A DNA stretch of 64,000 bases from Quadrisphaera setariae. Lineage in GTDB: Bacteria > Actinomycetota > Actinomycetes > Actinomycetales > Quadrisphaeraceae. The stretch spans positions 31,804 through 95,803 of the forward strand of contig NZ_VKAC01000016.1 in the NCBI RefSeq assembly GCF_008041935.1, in the 5' to 3' direction. Position 1 is the first letter of the stretch. Every line of letters begins with the position of its first letter. The notes beneath the pieces are model-generated. The model worked only from the letters and a program-made list of their open reading frames with translations. It was not told where the DNA came from and did not search any database. The position numbers and the translations under genes are program-made. This document shows positions 1-8,814 of the stretch, one piece after another.

Positions 1-46
1 CGGGTCTCTCAGCCACTCTGGATGGTTGGCGGGAGGATAGCGCACC

Positions 47-472
47 TCAGAGGCGGGAGATCGTCCCCGCGTCCGGACGGCCGCCGTACCAGCGCTCGAG
101 GACGGAGGTGAAGACCGGCTCGTCGGCAGCCGCGGCGGCGAAGAGCGTGGCGCAGGAGCGGAGCTTCACGGCGTCGACGCTGCCCAGCACCCGGACCGGG
201 TCGGGCTCCTCCAGGTCGGCGAGCACCTCGAAGCACTGGCGCAGCCGCGGGCCGAGCACGGGGTGGGCCACGTAGGCGCGCGCCTCGCCCAGCCCGCTGA
301 TCCCGTAGTGCTGGCTGGTGGGGCTCAGGCCCAGCCCCCGCAGCTGCGGCAGCACGAACCAGATCCAGTGCCCGCGCTTGCGACCGGCGCGCAGCTCGGC
401 CAGCGCGGACTCGTAGGTGCCGCCCGCCTGGGCGTCGACGAAGCGCTGGAGGTCGTGCTGGTCGTGCGCCAC
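47..472 (-). CDS. DUF1810 family protein
   Basis: A 141-aa soluble protein whose whole length matches the DUF1810 family as I know it: an N-terminal HDLQRFVDAQ segment, then RKRGHWIWFVLPQLRGLG, then a YGISGLGEARAYVAHPVLG block and a C-terminal KLRSCATLF stretch. The biochemical role of the family is unknown and I assign none. The start is a GTG at 472 behind a purine-rich AGGGGGC. No signal peptide or membrane segment is visible. It stands alone on the minus strand and its relation to the small ORF upstream of it is unclear. Confidence 0.85.
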   Translation of the reverse strand: MAHDQHDLQRFVDAQAGGTYESALAELRAGRKRGHWIWFVLPQLRGLGLSPTSQHYGISGLGEARAYVAHPVLGPRLRQCFEVLADLEEPDPVRVLGSVDAVKLRSCATLFAAAAADEPVFTSVLERWYGGRPDAGTISRL

Positions 473-538
473 GCCCCCTGGTTCCCCACGGGCGCCGGAA
501 CCATGCGGCCCCGGCCCCCGCGGGGGCCGGCGAGGTGG

Positions 539-673
539 TCAGCGCTTGGTGGCCGCGGCGACCTGGTCGACGGCCGTGGTCCGCTCGGAGACGGCCTTCT
601 TGTCGGCGCGCTTCTGCTTGATGCTCTTCCCCGAGCCCTTGGAGCTGCTGCTGTGGGACGACTTGTCGGTCAC
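539..673 (-). CDS. Small basic protein, 44 aa
   Basis: A 45-codon frame with GTG start and TGA stop. A good ribosome binding site (GGGAGA, about 6 nt before the GTG) supports translation. The product begins with a Ser/Lys stretch (DKSSHSSSSKGSGKS), followed by a strongly basic IKQKRADKK segment and a short Val/Ala-rich tail. It has no Cys and no membrane segment. Short Lys/Arg-rich proteins of this shape are common in actinobacterial annotation as hypotheticals. I do not know a function; nucleic-acid binding would be only a guess from charge. It fills what would otherwise be a 258-bp gap. Confidence 0.55.
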   Translation of the reverse strand: MTDKSSHSSSSKGSGKSIKQKRADKKAVSERTTAVDQVAAATKR

Positions 674-730
674 GGTGTCTCCCGGCGCAGGAAGCGGTGC
701 CGCTCAGGCGCCGCGCCGCGCACCACCACG

Positions 731-1705
731 CTACGCGCTCCGCTCAGCAGCGCCCGCCCGCGCTCGTCCGCGCGCCGGTGCGACGTCCGGCCCGCCGAAG
801 GCGTCGAGCAGCGCCGTGAGCACCAGCTGCACCGCCTCGCGCTGCGCCGCGGCGTCCCGCACCAGCGCCACCACCCGCCGCTGCGCGCCGCCGGAGGGGT
901 CCGGCAGTGCAGCGGTGTCGCAGCGCGTGGGGCGCAGCGCGAGCATCAGCGGGGTCGCCAGGGTCAGCCCGGCGCCGGACTCGGCCAGCGCCAGCGAGAC
1001 CGCGGTGTCGGTCACCACGTGCCGCACCGCCGGTGACACCCCCGCCCGCGCGCAGGCGGTCCGCGCCGCCCGCCCGAAGGCGGTGTCCAGCGGCGGCAGC
1101 ACCCAGTCGGCCTCGTCCATCACCGCCCGCAGGGCCCCGGGCTCGCGCGGCAGGGAGCCGGAGGCGCCCACCACCGCGTACTGCTCCGTGAGCAGCGGCA
1201 CGGCGGTGACGCCGGCCACCGGCGGCGAGGGCGAGTCCGGGTGGTCCAGCCCGAGGGCCAGGTCGAGCGGGGAGCGCCCCGGACCCGCGGTCACCGCGTC
1301 CAGCGCCCGCTCGACGTCGACCTCGACCGCGCGCACGTCCACCCACGGCGCCCGCCGGCGCAGCAGGGCGGTGGCGGGGCCGAAGCCCGCGCTCGCCGCC
1401 GACCCGAAGACGCCCAGCGTCACGGCGGCACGGCGGTCCGCGCGGGGGGCGGCCAGGGCGGAGCGGGCCCGCTCGTCGGCCGCGAGCACCTCGCGGGCGC
1501 CTGCGAGCAGCAGCCGGCCGTCGTCGGTGAGCTCCACGCGCCGCCCCGCGCGCACGAGCAGGGGGCGTCCGGCGGCGGCTGACAGCGCGGCCATCTGCTG
1601 CGAGACCGCGCCCGGCGTGTAGCCGAGCTCGACCGCGGCGGCGGCCATCGTGCCGCTGTCGGCGAGGGCCGCGAGCGTGCGCAGCTGCTCGAGGGTCCAA
1701 CCCAT
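731..1705 (-). CDS. LysR-family transcriptional regulator
   Basis: A 324-aa regulator with the LysR winged helix at the N-terminus (residues about 1-60, WTLEQLRTLAALADSGTM then GYTPGAVSQQMAAL) and a periplasmic-binding-like effector domain after it. The start is put at ATG 1705 because AGGAG lies 5 nt before it; a GTG at 1711 is also in frame. The gene is divergent from the FAD oxidase/HglS/ALDH cluster and the two starts are close. By the usual LysR logic it should control that cluster and itself, with a lysine-pathway compound as effector (inference). It is not an obvious ArgP/LysG relative. Confidence 0.9.
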   Translation of the reverse strand: MGWTLEQLRTLAALADSGTMAAAAVELGYTPGAVSQQMAALSAAAGRPLLVRAGRRVELTDDGRLLLAGAREVLAADERARSALAAPRADRRAAVTLGVFGSAASAGFGPATALLRRRAPWVDVRAVEVDVERALDAVTAGPGRSPLDLALGLDHPDSPSPPVAGVTAVPLLTEQYAVVGASGSLPREPGALRAVMDEADWVLPPLDTAFGRAARTACARAGVSPAVRHVVTDTAVSLALAESGAGLTLATPLMLALRPTRCDTAALPDPSGGAQRRVVALVRDAAAQREAVQLVLTALLDAFGGPDVAPARGRARAGAAERSA

Positions 1706-1732
1706 CAGCACTCCTGACGACGATGTGCAGCA

Positions 1733-1744
1733 ACCATCGATGGT
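1733..1744. promoter_or_regulatory. 12-bp perfect palindrome between divergent genes
   Basis: ACCATCGATGGT reads the same on both strands and sits in the gap between the LysR start and the oxidase start. It is a candidate LysR binding site (inference). If the oxidase began at the upstream ATG at 1723, the palindrome would lie inside coding sequence. That is one reason to prefer a later start. Confidence 0.35.
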
Positions 1745-1749
1745 GCCTG

Positions 1750-2982
1750 ATGACTCTCCTCCTCCACAGTGGCCCTGTGGACAGGGACACCCTCCCCGCG
1801 CAGGCCCAGGTGGTCGTCGTGGGTGGCGGCGCGATCGGGCTGGCGGCCGCTGACGAGCTGGTCCGCGCGGGCGCCGACGTCGTCGTCCTCGAGCGGGACC
1901 ACCTCGGGTCGGGCTCCTCGGCCAAGCCCTTCGGCGGCGTGCGCGCCACCTTCTCCGACCCCGGCAACATCGCCCTCGGGCTGCGCGGGCTGGAGAAGTA
2001 CGCCGCCCTGCACGAGCGGACCGCCGGCGGCATCGGGCTGCGGCGCGTCGGCTACCTCTTCTGCGCCCGCACCGCGGGCGAGGCCGCGGCCCTGGAGGCC
2101 AGCACCGCCCTGCAGCGGTCGATGGGGGCCGTCGCCGACGTCGTCGCCCCTGCGCGCGCCGCCGAGCTCAACCCCTTCCTCGACGCCTCCGCACTGGTCA
2201 GCGCCTCGTTCTCGCCCCTGGACGGGTACGCCCAGCCCTCGCTGGCCGTCGCCGCGTGGGCGGCGAGCGCCCGCGAGCGCGGCGCCCGCGTGCTGGAGGG
2301 CGTCGAGGTGCTCGACGTCGAGACCACCGGTGACGGCGCCCGAGGCGCGCGCCGCCGGGTCAGCGCGGTGGTGACCTCCGCCGGCACGGTCCGCTGCGAG
2401 CACCTCGTCATCGCCGCCGGGGCGTGGTCGGCGGGCCTCGGGCGGATGGCCGGGACGGACCTGCCGGTGGAGCCGGTGCGCCGCCAGATCGCCTTCGCCG
2501 ACGCGCCGGCCGGGTCGCGCCGCCCGGCGACCCCCAGCGGCGAGCTGCCGTTCACGCTCGACCTGTCCACCACTTTCTACGTGCACGGCTCCCCGGACGG
2601 GCTGCTGCTCGGCATCTCCGACCCCGCCCAGGCGCCCGGGTTCGGCAGGGCCTACGACGACTCCTGGCTGCCGGCCTTCGAGGCCGCGGCCGCCGTCGTC
2701 GCGCCCTCGCTGGTGGGGCTGCCGCTGCGCGGTGGCTGGGCGGGCCTGTACGAGAACACCCCCGACCACAACGCCCTCATCGGCCGCGTGCGCGAGGTGG
2801 ACGGCCTGGTGGTGGCCACGGGCTTCTCGGGCCACGGGTTCCTGCAGGCGCCGGCGGTCGGGGAGGTGGTGCGCGACCTCGTGACCGGGCGCGAGCCGGC
2901 GCTCGACGTGTCGGGGTTCGCGCCGGAGCGGTTCGCCCCGGCGTCGGCGGCACCCCTGCTGCAGGAGGTGCACATCATCTGA
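1750..2982 (+). CDS. FAD-dependent amine oxidase (DAO family)
   Basis: About 410 aa of the D-amino-acid oxidase/sarcosine oxidase superfamily. The dinucleotide-binding motif VVVVGGGAIGLAAADELV is followed by VVVLERD, whose acidic end binds the FAD ribose. The C-terminal GLYENTPDHNALIGRV and GFSGHGFLQAPAVGE segments are typical of the fold. It opens a cluster with an HglS-like dioxygenase and an ALDH7-type dehydrogenase. Oxidation of L-pipecolate (the AmaA role in Pseudomonas) or a related cyclic amine is therefore the best guess, not proven. Start choice is open: ATG 1723, ATG 1750 or GTG 1777. Confidence 0.85.
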   Translation: MTLLLHSGPVDRDTLPAQAQVVVVGGGAIGLAAADELVRAGADVVVLERDHLGSGSSAKPFGGVRATFSDPGNIALGLRGLEKYAALHERTAGGIGLRRVGYLFCARTAGEAAALEASTALQRSMGAVADVVAPARAAELNPFLDASALVSASFSPLDGYAQPSLAVAAWAASARERGARVLEGVEVLDVETTGDGARGARRRVSAVVTSAGTVRCEHLVIAAGAWSAGLGRMAGTDLPVEPVRRQIAFADAPAGSRRPATPSGELPFTLDLSTTFYVHGSPDGLLLGISDPAQAPGFGRAYDDSWLPAFEAAAAVVAPSLVGLPLRGGWAGLYENTPDHNALIGRVREVDGLVVATGFSGHGFLQAPAVGEVVRDLVTGREPALDVSGFAPERFAPASAAPLLQEVHII

Positions 2983-2999
2983 TGGGCTGGAGGACGATG

Positions 3000-4415
3000 A
3001 TGACGACGACGCTCGTGGTGCATGCGGAGCTGCGCGCGCGATTCGCGGTGGCGCTGGCGGAGATGTACGGCGCGGAGGTGCCGGCGTACACGACGCTGGT
3101 CGAGGTCAGCCGCGCGGTGAACGCCGACGTCGCCGCCGCCCTGCGCGAGCGAGGCGCCGAGGTCGACCGCTACGGCTCGCTGGAGCGGGTCACGGCGGAG
3201 CGGCACGGCGCCATCCGCGTGGGCTCGGCGCGCGAGCCGGAGCAGGTGGGCCGGGTCTTCGCCGCCTTCGGCATGCACCCGGTGGGCTTCTACGACCTGC
3301 GCGACGCCTCGGCCTCGTCGGTGCCGGTGGTCTCGACCGCGTTCCGGCCGGTGGACCCGGCCGAGCTGGCCGCCAACCCGTTCCGGGTGTTCACCTCGGT
3401 GCTCGCCGTGGACGACGCGCGCTTCTTCGACGCCCCCACCCGTGAGCGCCTGGAGCGCTTCGTCGAGGAGCGGCACCTCTTCTCCGAGGAGCTGCTGGAC
3501 CTCGCCGACCGCGCGGCCGCCGAGGGCGGCCTGCCCGCGGCTGAGGCCGACGAGCTGCTGCGCCTGGCCACCGACGCCTTCCGCCTGTCCACCGAGCCCG
3601 TCGACCGCGCCTGGTACTCCCACCTGGAGCGGATCTCCGCGGTGGCGGCCGACGTCGGCGGCGTGCCCGCCACGCACATCAACCACCTCACGCCGCGCGT
3701 GCTCGACATCGACGAGCTCTACCGGCGCATGTCCGAGCGCGGCATCACGATGATCGACGAGGTGCAGGGCCCGCCCGCGTGGGAGGGCCCGGACGTCCTG
3801 CTGCGCCAGACCTCCTTCCGCGCCCTGGCCGAGGAGCGGACGTTCCGCGAGGCCGACGGCTCCATCAGTACGGGTGCGCTGCGGGTGCGGTTCGGCGAGG
3901 TGGAGCAGCGGGGCATCGCGCTGACCGCCGCCGGGCGCGACCTGTACGACCGGCTGGTCGCCGAGGTCGACGCCCGCCGCGCCGCGGGGGACGCCCGCGC
4001 CCGCGTCGACGTGGCCCGCGACGTCTGGCGCGAGCACCTGCCGCGCACCGAGGCCGACCTCGTGCTCGCCGGGCTGGCCTGCGGCGAGGTGCGGCTCGTG
4101 GGAGGCGCCGCGCTGCCCGGTCGCGAGGCCGACGGCTCGCTCTCGCTGCGTGCGCTCGTGGACGCCGGCGCCGTCGTCGTCGACCCGGTGGTCTACGAGG
4201 ACTTCCTGCCGCGCAGCGCGGCGGGCATCTTCCAGTCCAACCTCACCGACTCCGGCACCAAGGACGAGGGCGCCGGCGGCGCCGAGTACGACGCCGAGCG
4301 CCTCTCGGCGATCCTCGGGCGGCCCGTGCTCGACCCGATCGCGCTGGCCACCGACCAGATGCAGCGCTCGCTGGACGCCCTGTCCGCCCAGCTGCAGACC
4401 CCCGTCACCCTCTGA
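3000..4415 (+). CDS. hglS: 2-oxoadipate dioxygenase/decarboxylase (HglS-like, DUF1338)
   Basis: About 471 aa of the DUF1338/YdcJ family. The characterised member HglS converts 2-oxoadipate to D-2-hydroxyglutarate with Fe(II) and O2 in lysine catabolism. Counted from ATG 3000, the sequence has His69 and Arg73 in RHGAIRVG, His226 in THINHLTPR, and a Glu in FGEVEQRG near residue 300. These fit the reported two-His, one-Glu iron site and the substrate Arg. GGAGG at 2989-2993 sits 6 nt before this ATG; ATG 2997 and an ATG at 2982 overlapping the upstream stop are alternatives. It is followed by an ALDH7-like gene after 31 bp, clearly one operon. Confidence 0.88.
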   Translation: MTTTLVVHAELRARFAVALAEMYGAEVPAYTTLVEVSRAVNADVAAALRERGAEVDRYGSLERVTAERHGAIRVGSAREPEQVGRVFAAFGMHPVGFYDLRDASASSVPVVSTAFRPVDPAELAANPFRVFTSVLAVDDARFFDAPTRERLERFVEERHLFSEELLDLADRAAAEGGLPAAEADELLRLATDAFRLSTEPVDRAWYSHLERISAVAADVGGVPATHINHLTPRVLDIDELYRRMSERGITMIDEVQGPPAWEGPDVLLRQTSFRALAEERTFREADGSISTGALRVRFGEVEQRGIALTAAGRDLYDRLVAEVDARRAAGDARARVDVARDVWREHLPRTEADLVLAGLACGEVRLVGGAALPGREADGSLSLRALVDAGAVVVDPVVYEDFLPRSAAGIFQSNLTDSGTKDEGAGGAEYDAERLSAILGRPVLDPIALATDQMQRSLDALSAQLQTPVTL

Positions 4416-4446
4416 CCACCCCGCTGGACCGAAGGACGCACCTGAC

Positions 4447-5985
4447 ATGACCGCACTGACCGGAACGATCCCCGCCGCCGGCGCGCTGGCCGCCGACGTC
4501 GCCGCCGCCCTCGACGCGCTCGGCGTCGACCGCGCCCTGCTGGAGGGCGCCCACGAGTGCCGCTCGCCGATCACCGGCGAGGTCCTCGCTCGCACCCCGG
4601 AGCACACCGCCGCTGACGTCGAGAGCGCTGTCGCCGCCGCCCACGGCGCGTTCCCCGCGTGGCGCGACGTGCCCGCCCCCGTGCGCGGCCAGCTGGTCAA
4701 GCGCTGGGGCGAGCTGCTCACCGAGCACAAGGAGCACCTGGCCACCCTCGTGCAGGCCGAGGTCGGCAAGATCCGCTCCGAGGCCCTCGGCGAGGTCCAG
4801 GAGATGATCGACATCTGCGACCTGGCCGTCGGTCAGAGCCGGCAGCTGTTCGGCAGGACCCTCCCCTCCGAGCGCCCGGGCCACCGCCTCGCCGAGACCT
4901 GGCACCCGCTCGGGGTGGTCGGCGTCATCAGCGCCTTCAACTTCCCCGTGGCGGTCTACGCCTGGAACACCGCGCTCGCGCTGGTCTGCGGAGACACCGT
5001 GGTGTGGAAGCCCGCCGAGACCGCCCACCTGTGCGCGCTCGGCACGGACGCGCTGCTGGCCCGCGCGGTGCGCGAGGTCGGCGCCCCCGAGGGGCTGCAC
5101 GGCGTGGTGCTGGCCGACCGCGTGGCCGGCCAGGCCCTCGTCGACGACGAGCGCGTGGCCCTCGTCTCGGCCACCGGCTCGGTGCGCATGGGCCGCGAGG
5201 TGGCCCCGCGCGTGGCCGCCCGCTTCGGCCGCGTGCTCCTCGAGCTGGGCGGCAACAACGCCGCCGTCGTCGCACCGTCGGCCGACCTCGACCTGGCGCT
5301 GCGCGGCATCGTCTTCGCCGCCGCCGGCACCGCCGGTCAGCGCTGCACCACCCTGCGCCGGCTCGTCGTGCACACCTCGATCGCCGACGAGCTGGTCGAG
5401 CGCATCGCCTCCACCTACGCCGGCCTGCCCGTCGGCAGCCCGACCGCCGCCGGCGTCCTCGTGGGCCCGCTCGTCTCCCAGGCCGCGTACGAGGCGCAGC
5501 AGGCCGCGCTCGAGCAGGCCGTCGCCGAGGGCGGCGAGGTCGTGGCCGGCGGGGGCCGGGTGCTGGCCGAGGAGGCCCCCGACGCCTACTACGTCGAGCC
5601 CGCCGTGGTCCGCATGCCCGCGCAGTCCGCCGTGGTGCAGGAGGAGACCTTCGCCCCGATCGTCTACGTGCTCACCTACGACACCTTCGACGAGGCGGTC
5701 GCGCTCAACAACGGCGTGCGACAGGGCCTGAGCAGCGCCGTCTTCACCCGCGACCTGGAGGAGGCCGAGCGCTTCCTGGGCGCCGCGGGCTCGGACTGCG
5801 GCATCGCCAACGTCAACATCGGCACCTCCGGCGCCGAGATCGGCGGCGCGTTCGGCGGGGAGAAGGAGACCGGCGGCGGGCGCGAGTCCGGGACCGACTC
5901 CTGGCAGGCGTACATGCGCCGCGCCACCAACACCGTCAACGCCTCCGGACAGCTGCCGCTCGCGCAGGGCGTGGAGTTCGTCTGA
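4447..5985 (+). CDS. amaB: Aldehyde dehydrogenase, ALDH7/AASADH type
   Basis: A 512-aa NAD(P)-dependent aldehyde dehydrogenase. The catalytic general base is Glu266 in [11 protein letters not shown] and the nucleophile is Cys300 in [12 protein letters not shown]. The C-terminal region [20 protein letters not shown] is the ALDH7 signature (antiquitin, alpha-aminoadipate semialdehyde dehydrogenase). With the upstream flavin oxidase and HglS this gives a chain: pipecolate to piperideine-6-carboxylate/aminoadipate semialdehyde, then 2-aminoadipate, then (through a transaminase not present here) 2-oxoadipate, then 2-hydroxyglutarate. The symbol follows the Pseudomonas AmaB equivalent and is an inference from family plus context. 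Confidence 0.85.
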   Translation: MTALTGTIPAAGALAADVAAALDALGVDRALLEGAHECRSPITGEVLARTPEHTAADVESAVAAAHGAFPAWRDVPAPVRGQLVKRWGELLTEHKEHLATLVQAEVGKIRSEALGEVQEMIDICDLAVGQSRQLFGRTLPSERPGHRLAETWHPLGVVGVISAFNFPVAVYAWNTALALVCGDTVVWKPAETAHLCALGTDALLARAVREVGAPEGLHGVVLADRVAGQALVDDERVALVSATGSVRMGREVAPRVAARFGRVLLELGGNNAAVVAPSADLDLALRGIVFAAAGTAGQRCTTLRRLVVHTSIADELVERIASTYAGLPVGSPTAAGVLVGPLVSQAAYEAQQAALEQAVAEGGEVVAGGGRVLAEEAPDAYYVEPAVVRMPAQSAVVQEETFAPIVYVLTYDTFDEAVALNNGVRQGLSSAVFTRDLEEAERFLGAAGSDCGIANVNIGTSGAEIGGAFGGEKETGGGRESGTDSWQAYMRRATNTVNASGQLPLAQGVEFV

Positions 5986-6100
5986 TCCCGAGCCCGCCAG
6001 GTGGTGTGCAGCAGCCGCTTTTGCTGTCACACTGGTTGGTGGTGCACCAGGTCACGACCTGCGCACCGGATACGTACACGAAGATGACGGAGACTGTGGG

Positions 6101-6964
6101 ATGCCCCAGGGCGTAGTGAAGTGGTTCAACGCGGAGAAGGGTTTCGGCTTCATCGAGCCGAACGACGGCGGGCCTGACCTGTTCGTCCACTTCTCGGCCA
6201 TCGCGAGCAGCGGGTACCGCTCGCTCGACGAGGGGCAGCCGGTCGAGTACACCGAGGGTCGTGGCCAGCGCGGGCCGCAGGCCGAGGACGTGAACCCGGT
6301 CGGCCAGGCTCCTGCGGCTGCTCCCCGTGGTGGCGGCCGTGACAGCGGCGGCTTCGGCGGTGGCCGTGGCGGCCGTGACAGCGGCGGCTACGGGGGCGGC
6401 GGTGGCTACGGCCGCCAGGCCGCTCCGGAGCCCCAGCGCGGCGGCGGTGCTGCCGGCGAGGGCACCGTGAAGTGGTTCAACTCCGAGAAGGGGTTCGGCT
6501 TCATCGAGCCCTCCGACGGCGGCCCGGACGTGTTCGTCCACTTCTCCGCCATCGCTGACAACGGCGGCTACCGCGAGCTGGCCGAGGGCCAGCCCGTGGA
6601 GTTCGAGGCCAGCCCGGGCCAGCGCGGCCCGCAGGCCGACTGGGTCCAGGCCCTCGGCCCGGCCCCGGCGGCTCCGGCGCGCGCTCCCCGTGAGCCCCGC
6701 GCCGGTGGCGGTCGCGCCGCCGAGCGTCCCCGTGGTGGTGGCGGCCCCGTCATCGCCGAGGGCCAGGCGACCGTGAAGTGGTTCAACGCCGAGAAGGGCT
6801 TCGGCTTCCTCGAGCCCGACGACGGCGGCCCGGACGTGTTCGTCCACTACTCGGCCATCGCCGAGCAGGGCGGCTACCGCGAGCTGACCGAGGGCCAGCG
6901 CGTGGAGTTCCAGGCCAGCCAGGGCCAGCGCGGCCCGCAGGCCGACACGGTGCAGCCCATCTGA
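6101..6964 (+). CDS. Triple cold-shock-domain protein
   Basis: A 287-aa protein made of three complete cold-shock domains at about residues 1-66, 121-187 and 221-287. Each has both RNA-binding motifs ([12 protein letters not shown] and the VFVHFSAI type). The linkers are Gly/Arg-rich; the first carries [15 protein letters not shown] repeats and the second PRGGGG. Bacterial CSPs are usually single domains of about 70 aa and some bacteria have doubles, so three in one chain is unusual. Expected role: binding single-stranded RNA or DNA, perhaps as an RNA chaperone, with RGG linkers adding affinity or condensate formation (inference). A strong convergent terminator follows. Confidence 0.92.
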   Translation: MPQGVVKWFNAEKGFGFIEPNDGGPDLFVHFSAIASSGYRSLDEGQPVEYTEGRGQRGPQAEDVNPVGQAPAAAPRGGGRDSGGFGGGRGGRDSGGYGGGGGYGRQAAPEPQRGGGAAGEGTVKWFNSEKGFGFIEPSDGGPDVFVHFSAIADNGGYRELAEGQPVEFEASPGQRGPQADWVQALGPAPAAPARAPREPRAGGGRAAERPRGGGGPVIAEGQATVKWFNAEKGFGFLEPDDGGPDVFVHYSAIAEQGGYRELTEGQRVEFQASQGQRGPQADTVQPI

Positions 6965-6983
6965 GCTGACTGAGCTCGAACGC

Positions 6984-7021
6984 CAGGAGCCCCCGACCGC
7001 ACCAGCGGTCGGGGGCTCCTG
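6984..7021. terminator. Bidirectional intrinsic terminator
   Basis: A perfect 17-bp stem (6984-7000 with 7005-7021) with a 4-nt ACCA loop lies 19 bp past the cold-shock gene stop and 18 bp before the stop of the convergent permease gene. It lacks a clear U-tract, as is common in high-GC actinobacteria. Confidence 0.85.
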
Positions 7022-7039
7022 CACGTGCGGCCCTCCCCG

Positions 7040-8656
7040 TCAGGAGCGCTCCACGGACTCCTCCAGCACCGTGCGCCCCAGCGCCGCGTAGGTCTCAGGA
7101 CGTGAGCGCCGCAGCCACAGCGCTCCCAGCGCCGGGAGCACGAAGCACGCCCCGACGATGTACGGGATGGCCGTGAAGAACGGTGACACCGAGGCCGGGC
7201 CGCCGGCGAAGCTGATGTTGGAGAACAGCAGGTAGATCACGTACAGCATCCCCAGGCCGCCCAGGGCCGGGATGATGCCGGTGGTCCACAGACCGCCGCG
7301 GTGCACCTTCTTCACGTGGAAGTAGGAGATGACCGCCAGGGAGCAGATGGCCTGCACCAGCAGGATCGCCATCGTGCCCATGAGCGCGAGCAGGCTGTAC
7401 ATGTAGAAGTACGCGCCCTGCCCGACGTCGCTGCCGTTCGTGGTGAGCAGGTAGAAGCCGATGACGAAGGCCGCGGTGATGCCGGTCTGCACCAGGGACG
7501 CGACGTGCGGCGAGCCGTGCTTGCCGTGGACGGCGCCGAGCGACCCCCGCAGCGCCGGCAGGTCGCGGCCCATGGCGAACAGGTAGCGCGACGCGGCGTT
7601 GTGGAACGCCTGGGCGCAGGCGAAGGAGCCGGCCACGATGAGGAAGAGGTAGACGTCGGCCACCCACTCCCCGCCGAGGTTGGCGGCGGCGAGCCCGGTG
7701 AACATCGAGGTCGGGTCGGTCGCGGAGAGGGTGATGGCCTGCTGGGCGCCGTTGCCGGCGATGACCAGCCAGGAGACGAGCACGTAGAAGACGCCGAGCC
7801 CGACCACCGCCATCAGCGTGGCCCGCGGCACGATGCGGCGCGGGTTCTTGGACTCCTCGCCGTACACGGCGGTGGTCTCGAAGCCCACCCACGACCAGAA
7901 GGCGAAGAACAGGCCGATCGCGCCGCTGCCGGCCGCCAGCAGGGCGGGCGGGTCGCCGGCGCTGATGTCGAAGCCGCCGCCCTCCGGCAGCCCGGTGAAG
8001 GCCCCGATCGGGTTGAGCGAGCCCAGCTGCCAGCCGTCGGCCGGGCCGCGGACGACCACGGAGGCGGCCAGCGCCACGAGCAGCACCACCTCGCAGACGA
8101 GGAAGAAGCCCATGACCACCGCGGCCAGGCTGATGTCGAAGTAGCCCAGCACGCCGACGACGAGCACGCAGGCGGCCGCGAGCACCAGCCAGTTGACGCT
8201 CAGCCCGAACCACTGGTCGAGGGCGTCGGAGGCGAAGAAGCTGAAGATGCCCACCAGCGACGCCTCGAACACGACGTAGGCCATGGTGGCCAGCGCGCCC
8301 GACGCCGTGCCCCACACGGTGCCGAGGCCGTGGGTGATGAAGCCGTAGAAGGCTCCGGCGGTGGTGATGTGGCGCGCCATGGACACGAAGCCCACGGCGA
8401 ACAGCGTGAGGATGACGGTGGCGATCGCGAAGCCGGCCGGCGCCTGCAGCCCGTTGCCGTAGGCGATGGCGATCGGCACGTTGGCGGTGATGGCCGTGAT
8501 CGGCGCGGCGTTCGCCACGGCCATGAACAGGACGGCGACCAGCCCGAGGGAGCCGGCCTTGAGGGCCGCGGGCGGGGCGCTGCTCGTGGGCGCCGTGGTC
8601 GCGGCGCCCTTCTGGGTGGGGATCGGTGGGGTGGTGCCGGTGGTCTCGGTGGCCAC
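7040..8656 (-). CDS. APC-superfamily amino acid permease
   Basis: A 538-aa integral membrane transporter with about 12 predicted segments. The first begins LGLVAVLFMAVANAAPITAI, and the internal FAFWSWVGFETTAVYGEESKNPRR is the classic APC TM6/loop motif. The N-terminal tail is Thr/Pro-rich and cytoplasmic. I chose GTG 8656 because GGAGG stands 7 nt before it; an open frame continues to 8752 but without an equally good site. Substrate is probably an amino acid or amine and cannot be fixed from sequence. It is divergent from the SDR gene. Confidence 0.88.
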   Translation of the reverse strand: MATETTGTTPPIPTQKGAATTAPTSSAPPAALKAGSLGLVAVLFMAVANAAPITAITANVPIAIAYGNGLQAPAGFAIATVILTLFAVGFVSMARHITTAGAFYGFITHGLGTVWGTASGALATMAYVVFEASLVGIFSFFASDALDQWFGLSVNWLVLAAACVLVVGVLGYFDISLAAVVMGFFLVCEVVLLVALAASVVVRGPADGWQLGSLNPIGAFTGLPEGGGFDISAGDPPALLAAGSGAIGLFFAFWSWVGFETTAVYGEESKNPRRIVPRATLMAVVGLGVFYVLVSWLVIAGNGAQQAITLSATDPTSMFTGLAAANLGGEWVADVYLFLIVAGSFACAQAFHNAASRYLFAMGRDLPALRGSLGAVHGKHGSPHVASLVQTGITAAFVIGFYLLTTNGSDVGQGAYFYMYSLLALMGTMAILLVQAICSLAVISYFHVKKVHRGGLWTTGIIPALGGLGMLYVIYLLFSNISFAGGPASVSPFFTAIPYIVGACFVLPALGALWLRRSRPETYAALGRTVLEESVERS

Positions 8657-8814
8657 GACTGGCCCTCCTGGAAGCGTGGTGGCGCGGTGCCGGCCCGTGC
8701 TGGGCCGGTCGGTGGCCGGGAGGTTCCTCTCGGCGCGCGGCAGATGTGTCACCGTCGTGTGACCAGCGTGTTTCGGCCTCCCCGGGTGCGGGCCGGATGC
8801 GGTGGGGTGGGCCC

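Noticed and set aside
1723..1749. Start of the FAD oxidase at ATG 1723
   Set aside because: It would lie 17 bp from the LysR start and place a perfect palindrome inside coding sequence; conserved sequence begins well after ATG 1750.
6049..6060. AGGTC-AC-GACCT inverted repeat upstream of the triple cold-shock gene as an operator
   Set aside because: Short symmetry in GC-rich DNA with no regulator nearby; too weak to claim.
8657..8752. 32-residue N-terminal extension of the APC permease
   Set aside because: GGAGG stands 7 nt before GTG 8656, and the extension is low-complexity Arg/Pro with no matching ribosome site.
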